Positions 36,582 to 45,106 are shown, counted from the first letter of the stretch. The stretch: DNA of 64,000 nt from Planomicrobium sp. CPCC 101079 (GCF_007859275.1 NZ_VOHC01000028.1:1-64000), one strand, 5' to 3'. Program-made: numbers and translations. Notes: generated from the letters alone by a model not told the origin.

Positions 36582-37481
36582 TTACACGCCTAAATATTGT
36601 TCCAGCGTGATGCCATTTTTGTGAATTTCAGTTGCGGCTTTTTTTCCGACGTAGCGGAAATGCCAAGACTCATGCATATAGCCTGTAATGCTTTCGCTTC
36701 CTTCTGGATAGCGCAAGATAAAGCCGTAGTTGTGCGCATTTTCTGCTAGCCATTTTCCGCCTTTGGTCTCTCCGAATGAAGCTGAAGCCCAGTGCTGTTC
36801 TTGCCCTGCTTCACCAATGTCAAAAGCGAGTCCAGTTTGGTGCTCTGAATAACCCGGCCGCGCGCTGTAGCGGTCCGCCGCTTCTTGTCCATCTTTTGCC
36901 ACATAGCCGTTATATAGCTCCTTTTGGCGGCTAAAATCACGGTACGTGCTGAACGCGACCAAGTCAATCTCTTCTTGGAGCGCCTTTTCTCTCATTTTTT
37001 CAAATGCCGCACGTGCTTCTTTCCCTTCACCTGGCGCGTAAGTTTCTGGCAGTGGATGCTGTTTGTTTGCCAGTAAAATACCATTAATCACTGTTGGTTC
37101 TTTAGGAAGTTTGACTGCTTCTGAATACACGGCAGCATCCTTTGCCTGCTCTTGCTCTTTCGGCTCTGATTCAGAAGCCGGCTTCTCTTGCGTTTCCGTT
37201 TCTTCCGGCTGTCCTTGTGGTTCTTCTTGTTTTGGGTCCTCAGTTTGTTCTGGTGCTTCGGTTTCTTCCACAGGTTCATCCCCTTCCGGCTTCCCTTCTG
37301 CAGGGCTTTGTGAAGTCTGCACTTCGTTTTTTGCGGCACCGTCTATGTTGGCTGGACTATCTATGGTCTTCAAATAAAACCATGCGGCGGCAGCTGCGAC
37401 TACTAATATGGATCCAATGATCAAAGACCATTTTATAAAAGGGTTCTTTGTTTTTTGTTTTGGTGTATAACGCGATGGCAT
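36582..37481 (-). CDS. VanY-type D-alanyl-D-alanine/LD-carboxypeptidase
   Basis: 299 residues. N-terminal membrane anchor (about 15-38), then a ~90-residue Glu/Gln/Pro-rich linker that probably spans the wall, then a peptidase M15B domain with SEHQTGLAFDIG (zinc ligands His/Asp) and HESWHFRYVG. Trims peptidoglycan stem peptides outside the membrane. Start at MPSRYTP after GAAGGAAAA; an upstream extension lacks a ribosome site. Confidence 0.9.
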   Translation of the reverse strand: MPSRYTPKQKTKNPFIKWSLIIGSILVVAAAAAWFYLKTIDSPANIDGAAKNEVQTSQSPAEGKPEGDEPVEETEAPEQTEDPKQEEPQGQPEETETQEKPASESEPKEQEQAKDAAVYSEAVKLPKEPTVINGILLANKQHPLPETYAPGEGKEARAAFEKMREKALQEEIDLVAFSTYRDFSRQKELYNGYVAKDGQEAADRYSARPGYSEHQTGLAFDIGEAGQEQHWASASFGETKGGKWLAENAHNYGFILRYPEGSESITGYMHESWHFRYVGKKAATEIHKNGITLEQYLGV

Positions 37482-37861
37482 AATTTTCCTTCTTTCCCTT
37501 AACTTCTTTGCTATTTTACCATATGGCGGGTCCAAACCTCCTCCCGGAGGCAAGAAGCACTCGCTATACTTAAAAAGACTTTATAAATGGATTTAAAGTT
37601 GCAATGGCGGACAAGCACCCAAAGCTTTTTTTAATTTCCAAACGCTCTTCTGGCATTATACCCACCCTTAAACCCATATACCAGCTTTTTTATAATTCTC
37701 TCTTTTGGTTTCACTTTCCCAATGTGATTCGGCTACACCAAACGATACGACGAGTTTAACGAAAAAAAGCTGATAATAATTAAATAAATGCCTTATTACC
37801 CCCAAAACACGTTCTTTTTATACGAATAAATGTGTAGAAACGTTACAAGGAGATGAGCATA
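37482..37861. other. Intergenic region between divergent genes
   Basis: About 380 bases without a credible gene. On the reverse strand a TATAAT at about 37658-37663 could be the -10 of the carboxypeptidase gene. On the forward strand AT-rich sequence precedes the 37-residue gene; no clear -35/-10 pair. Confidence 0.45.
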
Positions 37862-37975
37862 ATGAAACAAATTTCCCCAAAAGACATCAAGAGCCTGTTA
37901 GGCCGGTTGGATAACTTATTGGAACAACGGCAAAAAGATAAATATGAATACAAAAAAGCGGTGCAGCCTCAATGA
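37862..37975 (+). CDS. Small basic protein, 37 residues
   Basis: ATG start seven bases after AAGGAGATG, 37 codons, and a terminator hairpin that overlaps its stop codon. The peptide is hydrophilic and highly charged (MKQISPKDIKSLLGRLDN..., many Lys/Gln), probably helical. I do not recognise the family. Ribosome site and terminator support it as a real gene. Confidence 0.7.
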   Translation: MKQISPKDIKSLLGRLDNLLEQRQKDKYEYKKAVQPQ

Positions 37976-37990
37976 GACTGCACCGTTTCT
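37959..37990 (+). terminator. Terminator of the 37-residue gene
   Basis: CGGTGCAG/CTGCACCG stem with an 11-base loop that contains the stop codon, then TTTCTTATAT. Confidence 0.8.
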
Positions 37991-38235
37991 TATATAATAA
38001 CCGTAACAAGGACAACTGCAAACAAAACTGCAAAAGTGACAGCCACGCCTGCCATCCACTTAGCTTCCCGCTCCATTCCTTGTTTTTTCATTTGCTGGGA
38101 GCGGAAACTGTTTGTAATGACAAACAGCAGCGTCATTAACAGCACCGCTATTTCCATATTTCCCTTGATCAAAAAAATCAAGGACGCAATGCTTAAAGCC
38201 GCTACACTTATCCCTAAGACCAATTTTCGGTTCAT
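37990..38235 (-). CDS. Small membrane protein, 81 residues
   Basis: Two N-terminal hydrophobic segments (5-23, 27-42) and a C-terminal one (62-80) around a basic/acidic loop (RSQQMKKQGMEREAKW). AGGGGTTG ribosome site. Family not recognised. It lies downstream of yidC beyond a terminator. Confidence 0.78.
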   Translation of the reverse strand: MNRKLVLGISVAALSIASLIFLIKGNMEIAVLLMTLLFVITNSFRSQQMKKQGMEREAKWMAGVAVTFAVLFAVVLVTVII

Positions 38236-38251
38236 GTTTTCAACCCCTATA

Positions 38252-38280
38252 AAAGAAAGCCGGCAAACTTTGCCGGCTTT
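38252..38280 (-). terminator. Terminator after yidC
   Basis: AAAGCCGGCAAA/TTTGCCGGCTTT hairpin with TTTCTTTTAT on the reverse strand. Confidence 0.85.
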
Positions 38281-38285
38281 TCATA

Positions 38286-39068
38286 TTATTTCTTCTCTTC
38301 AACTGATTCCAACGCTTTTTCCGGATGTTCCGAATAGAATTTCCGGCCGATGAATGTTTGAATGATCAGCAAAATCCCTCCGACTGCCCAGTAAACCGGC
38401 AGCGCAGCCATCGATGAAAACGAAACAAACATGATCATAATCGGCGAAATATAAATGAAGAGCTTCATTTGTTTCTGCTGTTGTTCCGGCATTGTCCATA
38501 AGGAAACTTTTGCCTGGAAGAAGTAGACAGCTCCGGCGATCAATGTCATCAAAATATCTGGTGAACCAAGAGTAAACCATAGGAACTCGTGTGTTTTGAT
38601 TTCTTCTGGCGCATACAAGATGGCAAAATAAAGGCCCATGATAATCGGCATTTGAACAATAACAGGCAAGCATCCCATATTAAGGGGATTTACATCATGC
38701 TTTTTATAAAGGCCCATCATTTCTTGCTGGATTTTCATTTGCTCTTCTTTGTCCTTTGTTGCTTTCAAACGCTTTTGGATATCTTCCATTTCCGGGCGCA
38801 TTCTATCCATTTTAACTTTCATGCCTTGCTGGCGCTTGTAGGTATTCAACATAAACGGCATTAAGATCAAACGGATAATGATCGTGATAGCAACGATAGC
38901 CAAACCATAATTCCCGTTAAACAAGTCGCCTAAATAATGAATGGAAAACGCGAATGGTTTAACGAATGTGCTATAGAAAAAACCTTCCTGGTTTTCCACT
39001 GCGGAACAGCCACTTAATAGAATTACTGAAACTGCTAGCATGAGCAGCAATGTTAATTTCTTTTTCAA
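38286..39068 (-). CDS. yidC: YidC/Oxa1 family membrane protein insertase (lipoprotein)
   Basis: 260 residues. Lipoprotein signal with lipobox LLSGC, then five membrane helices of the YidC core (GNYGLAIVAITIIIRLILMP, GCLPVIVQMPIIMGLY, VYWAVGGILLIIQTFI) and the conserved Arg in helix 1. Inserts membrane proteins with or without SecYEG. The TTG giving MKKKLTLLL is preferred, after AAGGTGA, since it yields a normal signal peptide; another TTG lies eight codons upstream. Without rnpA/jag beside it, this is likely the second paralogue (YidC2/YqjG type). Confidence 0.93.
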   Translation of the reverse strand: MKKKLTLLLMLAVSVILLSGCSAVENQEGFFYSTFVKPFAFSIHYLGDLFNGNYGLAIVAITIIIRLILMPFMLNTYKRQQGMKVKMDRMRPEMEDIQKRLKATKDKEEQMKIQQEMMGLYKKHDVNPLNMGCLPVIVQMPIIMGLYFAILYAPEEIKTHEFLWFTLGSPDILMTLIAGAVYFFQAKVSLWTMPEQQQKQMKLFIYISPIMIMFVSFSSMAALPVYWAVGGILLIIQTFIGRKFYSEHPEKALESVEEKK

Positions 39069-39213
39069 TTTAGTCACCTTCACCTTTTTCAACTATTAAG
39101 AAGTATACCCATAAGAACGACAAAATTCAATCAATGGCTATGTCCCAGCAAACTTTTCGGCAGATTGTGGCAGAATTTCGAATGGCTTTTAAACCTTAGA
39201 AGTTCTAAAGACA

Positions 39214-39240
39214 AGAAAAAAAGGAGAATTTCTTCTCCTT
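39214..39240 (-). terminator. Terminator after the AraC regulator
   Basis: AAGGAGAA/TTCTCCTT stem with a seven-T run on the reverse strand. Confidence 0.82.
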
Positions 39241-40024
39241 ATTTTGCATTGGGCAACGTATAGCGGAAATATGGAATGTGTTGGCTGTCCCGGAATTGCT
39301 TAGGTGTAACCGATGTATACTTTTTGAAAATGCGCGTGAAATAGCTTTGGTTGCAGAAATGGAACTGCTTTGAAATGTCCGAAATGACTTTATCCGAATG
39401 GCGCAAATAATATTGCGACTCTTCGACCCGTCGCACATTCAAATACTCGACAAGCGTAATTCCTGCATGTTCTCTGAAGATACGGGATAAATGGCTTGTG
39501 GAAATATGAAAATGTTTTGCGATATCTTCCACAGATAAATCACGCTCGACTTCATCATTGATGAACATCACCACTTTATTGACCGTTTGATGGCCAAAAG
39601 AGGGCTGTTTCCGCTCAGAGATAATTGATACAAAAAACTCGATCAATTCATCTGCCACATATAAAAATTCTGAATCGTTCATTCGGTTGTCCACCAATTC
39701 AATGCATGCAGAATTGAATGCAAATGCTTTTTTCGGCGGTACACGCATTTCGTATAATTTACGCGCCATAAGTGAAGATAGCACTATATAGTAATTGCGT
39801 ACTGCGCGGATGGTATCTTTACCGGCACGCACCGATATCAGGTCTATCAATTCCCGCAATGTTTGTTTTGCCCGGTCTTTTTCAAGATGATGGATTTCGT
39901 AAACCAACTGGGTTTCAATTTCAAAAAAGTTTTCCAATCCTTCATATTGATTTAAATTCTCATTTTCCGCCATGAAAATCTTGGAAATAGTTTCTTGAAT
40001 GGATGGTGCAGCAATAATATTCAT
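39239..40024 (-). CDS. AraC-family transcriptional regulator
   Basis: 261 residues. C-terminal double helix-turn-helix (about 150-250): LSVEDIAKHFHISTSHLSRI and FCNQSYFTRIFKKYTSVTPK. The N-terminal ~140 residues are helical with no known sensor, as in YesS/YisR-like regulators. ATG start after GGGGAAAAG. Divergent neighbours give no clear target. Confidence 0.9.
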   Translation of the reverse strand: MNIIAAPSIQETISKIFMAENENLNQYEGLENFFEIETQLVYEIHHLEKDRAKQTLRELIDLISVRAGKDTIRAVRNYYIVLSSLMARKLYEMRVPPKKAFAFNSACIELVDNRMNDSEFLYVADELIEFFVSIISERKQPSFGHQTVNKVVMFINDEVERDLSVEDIAKHFHISTSHLSRIFREHAGITLVEYLNVRRVEESQYYLRHSDKVISDISKQFHFCNQSYFTRIFKKYTSVTPKQFRDSQHIPYFRYTLPNAK

Positions 40025-40264
40025 CTTTTCCCCGTCTTTCTTTATACAATATTTGCAAGCGCTCCCTCAACTATATACTGAAACGGCTAATAAGAACATA
40101 GCCTATCTCCTAACTTTTTAAATTTTTTTATGTAATTTGATTTAGGCGCTATTTTACTAGTTACCGATTAAAAGGAAATATATTCCCAAAATATATACTA
40201 TATATAACGAAATACTCTTAAAATGGTTTCATTTTTGACTAATAATCTCCCAGTTTTTTTCAAA
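40025..40264. other. AT-rich intergenic region
   Basis: No gene seen. On the reverse strand TTGAGG, 18 bases, TATAAA (about 40045-40075) may be the AraC-gene promoter. The rest is AT-rich sequence with several TATATA stretches. Confidence 0.45.
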
Positions 40265-40304
40265 AATAAAAAAGCAACCATTTTGTTTAAATGGCTGCTT
40301 TTTC
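40265..40304 (-). terminator. Terminator after the lipid kinase gene
   Basis: AAAGCAGCCATTT/AAATGGTTGCTTT stem followed by a T run on the reverse strand. Confidence 0.85.
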
Positions 40305-40316
40305 CCTATTGCGCCT

Positions 40317-41216
40317 TTAACTTACTTCTATATCCGGCGGAACAAGCGCCCGGATATGGCGAGGCAATACTTCGATTTGAAAAGGCGTCGCACATCCTTC
40401 ATCTCCATCGATATTGCAGGAAAGTGGATTGCTCGTGTTAATCGATACTTTTGTAGTGTGGACCACTTCTACAGCTGGATCTTTTTCCAGTTTACCGACC
40501 AATAATGCTCCTGCAATACGGATAAAAGCCGGAAGAGCCGCATTTTTTACTATATAAAGATGCAACAATCCATCATCGGTCAACGCTTCCGGCGCTAATT
40601 TTTCAAAACCGCCAACCGAATTTGTCAAAGCCACCAGTACAAGTTTGGCTTCTCCTTTCCACTCGCCATGGTCATGTTCAATTTCAAAATACATTTCGGC
40701 ATCTTCAGTGATCGCTTTGAGCCCTTCTACAAAATAAGCCAGCGCCCCTAGTTTTGTTTTTTGTTCAGGGGTTACTTCATACGTTGATTCCGCGATTTGC
40801 CCAATTGCCAAGATGTTCATGAAGTATTGATGTCCCACCTTAGCAATGTCTACCCACTTTTCGGAACCTGTCTTTAAAGCTTCAATTGCCTCTGCCGGAT
40901 CCAAGGAAATTCCCAAAGCCCTGGCAAAGTCATTGACTGTCCCGAGGGGAATTAATGAAAATAAAGGTTGATGTTCTTGTTCGGCGAGGCCCGATACCGC
41001 TTCGTTAATCGTGCCGTCTCCTCCCATCGCCACCACAAAATCATATTTATTCTCACAGGCTTCCCTCGCAAAGCGGGTAGCGTCCCCTTTCCCCGCAGTT
41101 TCTCTTGTATCTACCATATAACCCATCTGCTCTAACGTAAATTGAACATCCAGCCGGTGGTCAGCCGCCTTTTCTTTACCGGCAGATGGATTTAATATAA
41201 ACATCGCTTTTTTCAT
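40317..41216 (-). CDS. Diacylglycerol/lipid kinase (DagK/BmrU-like)
   Basis: 299 residues. Catalytic GGDGTINE and the PLGTVNDFAR helix of the DAGK family; C-terminal half with the SCNIDGDEG strand. Likely phosphorylates diacylglycerol or a related lipid at the membrane. ATG after CGGAGGT. A GGGTAA box upstream is discussed under rejected items. Confidence 0.92.
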   Translation of the reverse strand: MKKAMFILNPSAGKEKAADHRLDVQFTLEQMGYMVDTRETAGKGDATRFAREACENKYDFVVAMGGDGTINEAVSGLAEQEHQPLFSLIPLGTVNDFARALGISLDPAEAIEALKTGSEKWVDIAKVGHQYFMNILAIGQIAESTYEVTPEQKTKLGALAYFVEGLKAITEDAEMYFEIEHDHGEWKGEAKLVLVALTNSVGGFEKLAPEALTDDGLLHLYIVKNAALPAFIRIAGALLVGKLEKDPAVEVVHTTKVSINTSNPLSCNIDGDEGCATPFQIEVLPRHIRALVPPDIEVS

Positions 41217-41308
41217 CTTGTTACCTCCGAAGTAAATTGATTTCTTCTATGTCTTTACCCGGACTATAGGCTTCGCTAATCCATAATGGAAATATAATAT
41301 GGAGGAAC

Positions 41309-41341
41309 GCAAAAAGGATGGGATTTCCCCATCCTTTTTGC
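41309..41341 (-). terminator. Terminator before the lipid kinase gene
   Basis: Perfect 14-bp GCAAAAAGGATGGG hairpin with a five-base loop, downstream of the 97-residue gene. Confidence 0.8.
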
Positions 41342-41368
41342 GAGTGCAAGATCACTTCAATTTGTTCA

Positions 41369-41662
41369 TTAACTTGGGTTGACGGGTTCTATTTCCTCTT
41401 GCCCCTTATCTTCGTTGACATATTGAACGCTTGTCGACGTTCCATCACTTTTCGGTTTCGTCGACGAAGATGCCTCATCAGATGAACCGGCCGTCCCTGA
41501 TCCTTCGAAGCCTTCCAAGTTCTGGGATTCCATAAAAGCATTAACCTTCAATTTCGTGTTGTTAAAAGCGATGGTGACTTTTCTCCGGTTCTCGGGGTTC
41601 TTAAAATATGCATATGCCCCAGCAGCTAATCCCGCGATCACTAAACCTCTTCGTTTTGCCAT
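41369..41662 (-). CDS. YtxH-like small protein with one membrane helix
   Basis: 97 residues: basic start, one short hydrophobic helix (GLVIAGLAAGAYAYF, 6-20), then a hydrophilic Ser/Glu/Lys-rich tail without structure. The layout recalls YtxH general stress proteins, though identity is uncertain. AGGAGTGG ribosome site. A candidate SigB promoter lies about 40 bases upstream. Confidence 0.75.
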   Translation of the reverse strand: MAKRRGLVIAGLAAGAYAYFKNPENRRKVTIAFNNTKLKVNAFMESQNLEGFEGSGTAGSSDEASSSTKPKSDGTSTSVQYVNEDKGQEEIEPVNPS

Positions 41663-41693
41663 CTATACCACTCCTATCAGATTTATCTTCTAT

Positions 41694-41718
41694 TTACCCT
41701 GAACGTTTAAGACCTAAC
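41694..41718 (-). promoter_or_regulatory. Candidate SigB promoter of the YtxH-like gene
   Basis: Reverse strand AGGTTAGG, 13 bases, GGGTAA. The -10 matches fully; the -35 lacks one T of the consensus. Confidence 0.45.
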
Positions 41719-41746
41719 CTGAAATAAATTGTAATCAAACGCATTT

Positions 41747-42193
41747 TTATTTTGCTGTGTATTTCATATCAACATGAGGAATGCCATCTTCATCATACGC
41801 TTCTGAAACAGGTTGAAAACCAAAGCTTTCGTAAAATTCCTGTAAATATACTTGGCCTTGCAGCTGAATCTCCTTAGCTTGCCATTCCGAAAGAATATAC
41901 TCCATGCAATGGTTCATTAGTTGTTTGGCCAGCCCTCTCCCTCTGGCTTCCGGATGGACTATCACTCTGCCGATTGATGGAATATCGTATTTTACCCCTG
42001 CCGGGACAAGCCGAGCATAAGCAAGCGTTTTTCCGCCTTCCGCGTATTCAAGATGAACCGATTCCTGATCCAAATCATCCAGTTCCGGATATGGACATTC
42101 TTGCTCTACAACAAAAACATTCACCCTTAACTTTAGAATTTCATATAATTTTCCAACTGATAATTCATTAAAATGATAAGTTTTCCAATTCAA
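41747..42193 (-). CDS. ElaA-family GNAT acetyltransferase
   Basis: 148 residues. ElaA hallmarks LRVNVFVVEQECPYPELDD near the N-terminus and acetyl-CoA loop HPEARGRGLAKQLM. Substrate unknown. Divergent from the next GNAT gene. Confidence 0.9.
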   Translation of the reverse strand: MNWKTYHFNELSVGKLYEILKLRVNVFVVEQECPYPELDDLDQESVHLEYAEGGKTLAYARLVPAGVKYDIPSIGRVIVHPEARGRGLAKQLMNHCMEYILSEWQAKEIQLQGQVYLQEFYESFGFQPVSEAYDEDGIPHVDMKYTAK

Positions 42194-42289
42194 AAAATAA
42201 CGCCTCCTTTTTCCTTCTATTATTCCACATCAGTGGCTATTCTGGGCTTTTTTTGATATGATGGCAAAAAGAATTTTAGAGGTGATTGC

Positions 42290-42778
42290 ATGATTCGCAC
42301 AGGCACGACAGAAGATATTTCTTCTGTGCAGGAAATTGCCTATACTAGCTGGAGTGATACGTATGAAGGAATCATTCCCTCCCCGGTCCAAAAAAGTTTT
42401 TTAGATAAATCTTACTCATTTCCAATGATGGAAATGCGTTTAAAGAAAACAATTATGCTATTAGCTGAACATGAAGGCCAACCCGTCGGATTCGCTAACT
42501 TCACCAAAGTCGATGAAGATGGCGATGCAGAGCTGATCGCCATTTACTTAAAGCCCGAATACCAGCGAAACGGCTATGGCAAAAAACTGCTAAGCAGCGG
42601 CTTGTCCCTTTTGAAGGGCTCGCAATTGTTTGTATATGTAGAAAGTAAAAACCTGAAGGGCCGCCATTTTTATGAAACCAACGGCTTCAAGTTCATAGAA
42701 GAGTTTGAAGAACTGTTCGAAGGCTATCCACTGCAGACAGCTAAATATGTATATGATTTAAAAGCACCCGCCTTGTAA
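42290..42778 (+). CDS. GNAT acetyltransferase
   Basis: 162 residues, full GNAT fold with acetyl-CoA loop KPEYQRNGYGKKLL and the terminal NGFKFIEEFEEL strand. Substrate unknown. TTTAGAGGTGAT ribosome site. Confidence 0.88.
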   Translation: MIRTGTTEDISSVQEIAYTSWSDTYEGIIPSPVQKSFLDKSYSFPMMEMRLKKTIMLLAEHEGQPVGFANFTKVDEDGDAELIAIYLKPEYQRNGYGKKLLSSGLSLLKGSQLFVYVESKNLKGRHFYETNGFKFIEEFEELFEGYPLQTAKYVYDLKAPAL

Positions 42779-42792
42779 GCGGGTGCTTTTAA
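42761..42792 (+). terminator. Terminator after the GNAT gene
   Basis: AAAGCACCCGC/GCGGGTGCTTT stem overlapping the stop codon, followed by TTTAAAAT. Confidence 0.8.
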
Positions 42793-42831
42793 AATAGGTC
42801 TTCAAGCCAAGCTAAAAGTGCACAGCTAGAT

Positions 42832-42868
42832 CGAAAGAAAAGCTGTCGAGAATTTTCTCGACAGCTTA
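42832..42868 (-). terminator. Terminator after the 190-residue membrane gene
   Basis: Perfect 13-bp AAGCTGTCGAGAA/TTCTCGACAGCTT hairpin, T-rich on the reverse strand. The same arm is seen at 20.1 kb and as a half-site at 45.22 kb. Confidence 0.8.
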
Positions 42869-42916
42869 CAACTTCGGTCCTTCAATCATATTAGCGAATA
42901 ATACTGAACTTGATAT

Positions 42917-43489
42917 TTATAAAGGTCGGTACGGTGTGTCTTCTTTTTTATGGAGAGCTTCATCTGTCCGGGTTTCTGTGTTATCCGTGCGGCGGGAATA
43001 GTCATCAGAGCGCCCGCCTCTGTCGTTATCGCGGTAGCGCATATCATCATCCCGTCTATGCTTCGCCCGGCGGACAAAACACATGATGGCTGCGATATAG
43101 AAAAGAATAGATGTCAGGGAAAGTATACCCGCAAACAAACCGGCAATGATAAAGAATGCGCCGGCCAGTTTGGCATTCTTGTCTTTCCGTAGATTCAGTA
43201 ATGCTAATATTGCAAAAAGCGTACTGATTGCCAGTAAAGCGACAAGCGTCCAGCCAACTGCTCCAAAACTGGCAGCAAATGCGTCAATTGCCGCTTGAGC
43301 ATCTTGTGGATTTGAAAAAGATGGATTATTCCTGATTTCTTCTTCGATTTGTTGAAATTGTGGTGAGTTTTGAAAACTGCCCGAGTTGCTAATCAAAAGA
43401 ATGGTTGAAATAATAACAATCAGGTTAAAGACTATGCCTATTATACCTAACGCTTTCTCAGCGCCCCTGCTCACTCTGCCTTCGTTCAT
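42917..43489 (-). CDS. DUF4064-like membrane protein
   Basis: 190 residues with about four membrane helices (starting near 15, 80, 110 and 130) and a hydrophilic Arg/Asp-rich tail (RRDDDMRYRDNDRGGRSDD). Resembles DUF4064 proteins of Bacillales. Start at MNEGRVS after AGAGGTGAT. Function unknown. Confidence 0.82.
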   Translation of the reverse strand: MNEGRVSRGAEKALGIIGIVFNLIVIISTILLISNSGSFQNSPQFQQIEEEIRNNPSFSNPQDAQAAIDAFAASFGAVGWTLVALLAISTLFAILALLNLRKDKNAKLAGAFFIIAGLFAGILSLTSILFYIAAIMCFVRRAKHRRDDDMRYRDNDRGGRSDDYSRRTDNTETRTDEALHKKEDTPYRPL

Positions 43490-43575
43490 CTCGATCACCT
43501 CTTTTAAGATTTTTTGCCATAGCATAAAATTTCGTTTCTTGCTATTCCTTTCCCCTAAAAATTTTAATAAAACCT

Positions 43576-43600
43576 GTTTAAAATTTCTAATCTCGGGTAA
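43576..43600 (+). promoter_or_regulatory. SigB promoter of the 32-residue peptide gene
   Basis: GTTTAA, 13 bases, GGGTAA, about 37 bases before the start codon; full -35 and near-full -10. Confidence 0.8.
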
Positions 43601-43637
43601 TTTATTAATATCAAAGATTTGAAAGGGGTTCTAGAAA

Positions 43638-43736
43638 ATGGAAAAAAAACTAATATTTAATCAATCAGACTTTATGTACGGGATCGGCGGAGCGTCTATT
43701 TTAACGGCAATCGTTTTCTTTATGACAGGTCTATAA
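43638..43736 (+). CDS. Small membrane peptide, 32 residues
   Basis: ATG eight bases after AAAGGGG, 32 codons. The N-terminal third is polar (MEKKLIFNQSDFMYG) and the rest is one hydrophobic helix rich in Gly, Ile and Phe (GGASILTAIVFFMTGL). It has its own SigB promoter and a terminator about 40 bases downstream, so it stands as a one-gene unit. Family not recognised. Confidence 0.72.
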   Translation: MEKKLIFNQSDFMYGIGGASILTAIVFFMTGL

Positions 43737-43774
43737 ATTGGAGGCAATGATGGAAAACTACATAATTGAAACAT

Positions 43775-43815
43775 AAAAAAGCAATCCACTAAATCAAATA
43801 GCGGATTGCTTTTTA
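43775..43815. terminator. Bidirectional terminator, 43.8 kb
   Basis: AAAAAGCAATCC/GGATTGCTTTTT stem between the peptide gene and the convergent acetyltransferase. Confidence 0.85.
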
Positions 43816-43818
43816 TGT

Positions 43819-44100
43819 TTATGCTTTTACATCGTTGTACTCGCTATATCGTTCGAAAGCTACGGCTGCGTAAGTACAAACAGGTTCCATTTTATAATTT
43901 TTCTGGCGCGCATAGTTTGCCGCTTCATCCAGCAGTTTTTTGGCTATACCTTGGTTGCGCAGTGATTGGTCGACATACGTATGCTCTATGACCATGACAT
44001 CGGCCATTTGTGTCCACGTGATTTCCGCTTTTAAATCGCCTTCTTCTTTCCAGATAAAAGCAAATTCGTCATGGCCAAGTTCCGTAAATTCAAATTGCAT
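43819..44100 (-). CDS. GCN5-related acetyltransferase, YjdJ-like
   Basis: 93 residues, the short GNAT type: VIEHTYVDQSLRNQGIAKKL acetyl-CoA loop and PVCTYAAVAFERY end. Such proteins often act on small amines; substrate unknown. It ends the transcript that begins with the dioxygenase gene, 19 bases away. Confidence 0.88.
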   Translation of the reverse strand: MQFEFTELGHDEFAFIWKEEGDLKAEITWTQMADVMVIEHTYVDQSLRNQGIAKKLLDEAANYARQKNYKMEPVCTYAAVAFERYSEYNDVKA

Positions 44101-44119
44101 TTTTCATCCTCCTCTTACC

Positions 44120-45088
44120 TTAGTCGTTAAGCGTTAATGGGCGTAAGGAAGCTTCGATCTGTGTCCGCTTTGGTTCCAGGAACGGCGGCAATGCCAGTTT
44201 CCCGCCAAGTTCTTCCATTGGCTCATCAGTCGCAAATCCCGGTTCATCCGTTGACAGCTCAAACAAGATGCCGTTAGGTTCACGGAAGTAGATTGCCTTG
44301 AAGTAATAACGGTCCACTTCGCCTGACGTGACAAAACCGTTCGAACGCAAATACTCATTCCACTTACTATATTCCTCAAACGTCTTAACACGAAACGCAA
44401 CATGATGGACACTGCCTCTGCCTGGGCGTTCAGGCGGCAAATCCGTGCGCTCTTCTAAGTGTACTTCGCCGGCAGGACCGCCTTCTCCTGTCGAAAACAC
44501 CAAAATATCCGGCATGCCTTCTACCGTTGATGCATAAGAACCGATTTGTTCAAATCCAAGAATGTTTGTCAGCGTAGCTGCCGTCTTGTCGGCTTTGCGG
44601 ACGGTAAGCTGGACAGGTCCTAATCCGACAATCGCAAATTCATCCGGAACGCCGCTTTTTGACCAAGGAATTCCGTAATCGATTCCTGATCCATCATCAA
44701 CCACAAGCATTAGCCGTGACCCTTCAAAATCTTGAAAAGTCAGTGCCGGCCGGTTAAAGCGCTTCTCAATTTCACCATGCGGCACGCCATATCCTTCAAA
44801 CCGGCTGATCCAATAATCCAAAGCAGCTTCGCTTTTCACGCGAAATCCTGTACTGCTGATGCTCGATACACCGGGATAAGTTCTGCCCGCCATCGGGATA
44901 TCAAAATACGTCATGTCTGTCCCAGGCGTCCCCACTGCATCTGCATAAAACAGATGATAGGAAGACGTATTGTCTTGATTGACGCTTTTTTTCACTAAGC
45001 GCATGCCTAAAATACCCGTGAAAAACGCATGGTTTTTGTCTGCATTGGCTGTAATCGCAGAAACGTGGTGGATTCCTTCTAATTTCAT
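44120..45088 (-). CDS. Ring-cleaving dioxygenase, MhqO/MhqA-like
   Basis: 322 residues with two glyoxalase/vicinal-oxygen-chelate modules; metal ligands His8 (GIHHVSAI), His in GSVHHVAFR and Glu in GILFEL. B. subtilis relatives MhqA, MhqE and MhqO detoxify hydroquinones and are repressed by MhqR. An MhqR-type palindrome lies 19 bases upstream. AGGAGG-type ribosome site. Confidence 0.9.
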   Translation of the reverse strand: MKLEGIHHVSAITANADKNHAFFTGILGMRLVKKSVNQDNTSSYHLFYADAVGTPGTDMTYFDIPMAGRTYPGVSSISSTGFRVKSEAALDYWISRFEGYGVPHGEIEKRFNRPALTFQDFEGSRLMLVVDDGSGIDYGIPWSKSGVPDEFAIVGLGPVQLTVRKADKTAATLTNILGFEQIGSYASTVEGMPDILVFSTGEGGPAGEVHLEERTDLPPERPGRGSVHHVAFRVKTFEEYSKWNEYLRSNGFVTSGEVDRYYFKAIYFREPNGILFELSTDEPGFATDEPMEELGGKLALPPFLEPKRTQIEASLRPLTLND

Positions 45089-45106
45089 TTAACTTCCTCC
45101 TTTAAT

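Noticed and set aside
41217..41300. SigB promoter before the lipid kinase gene
   Set aside because: GGGTAA is present, but the best -35 (GATTAG) is 15 bases away and has a mismatch; too weak to list.
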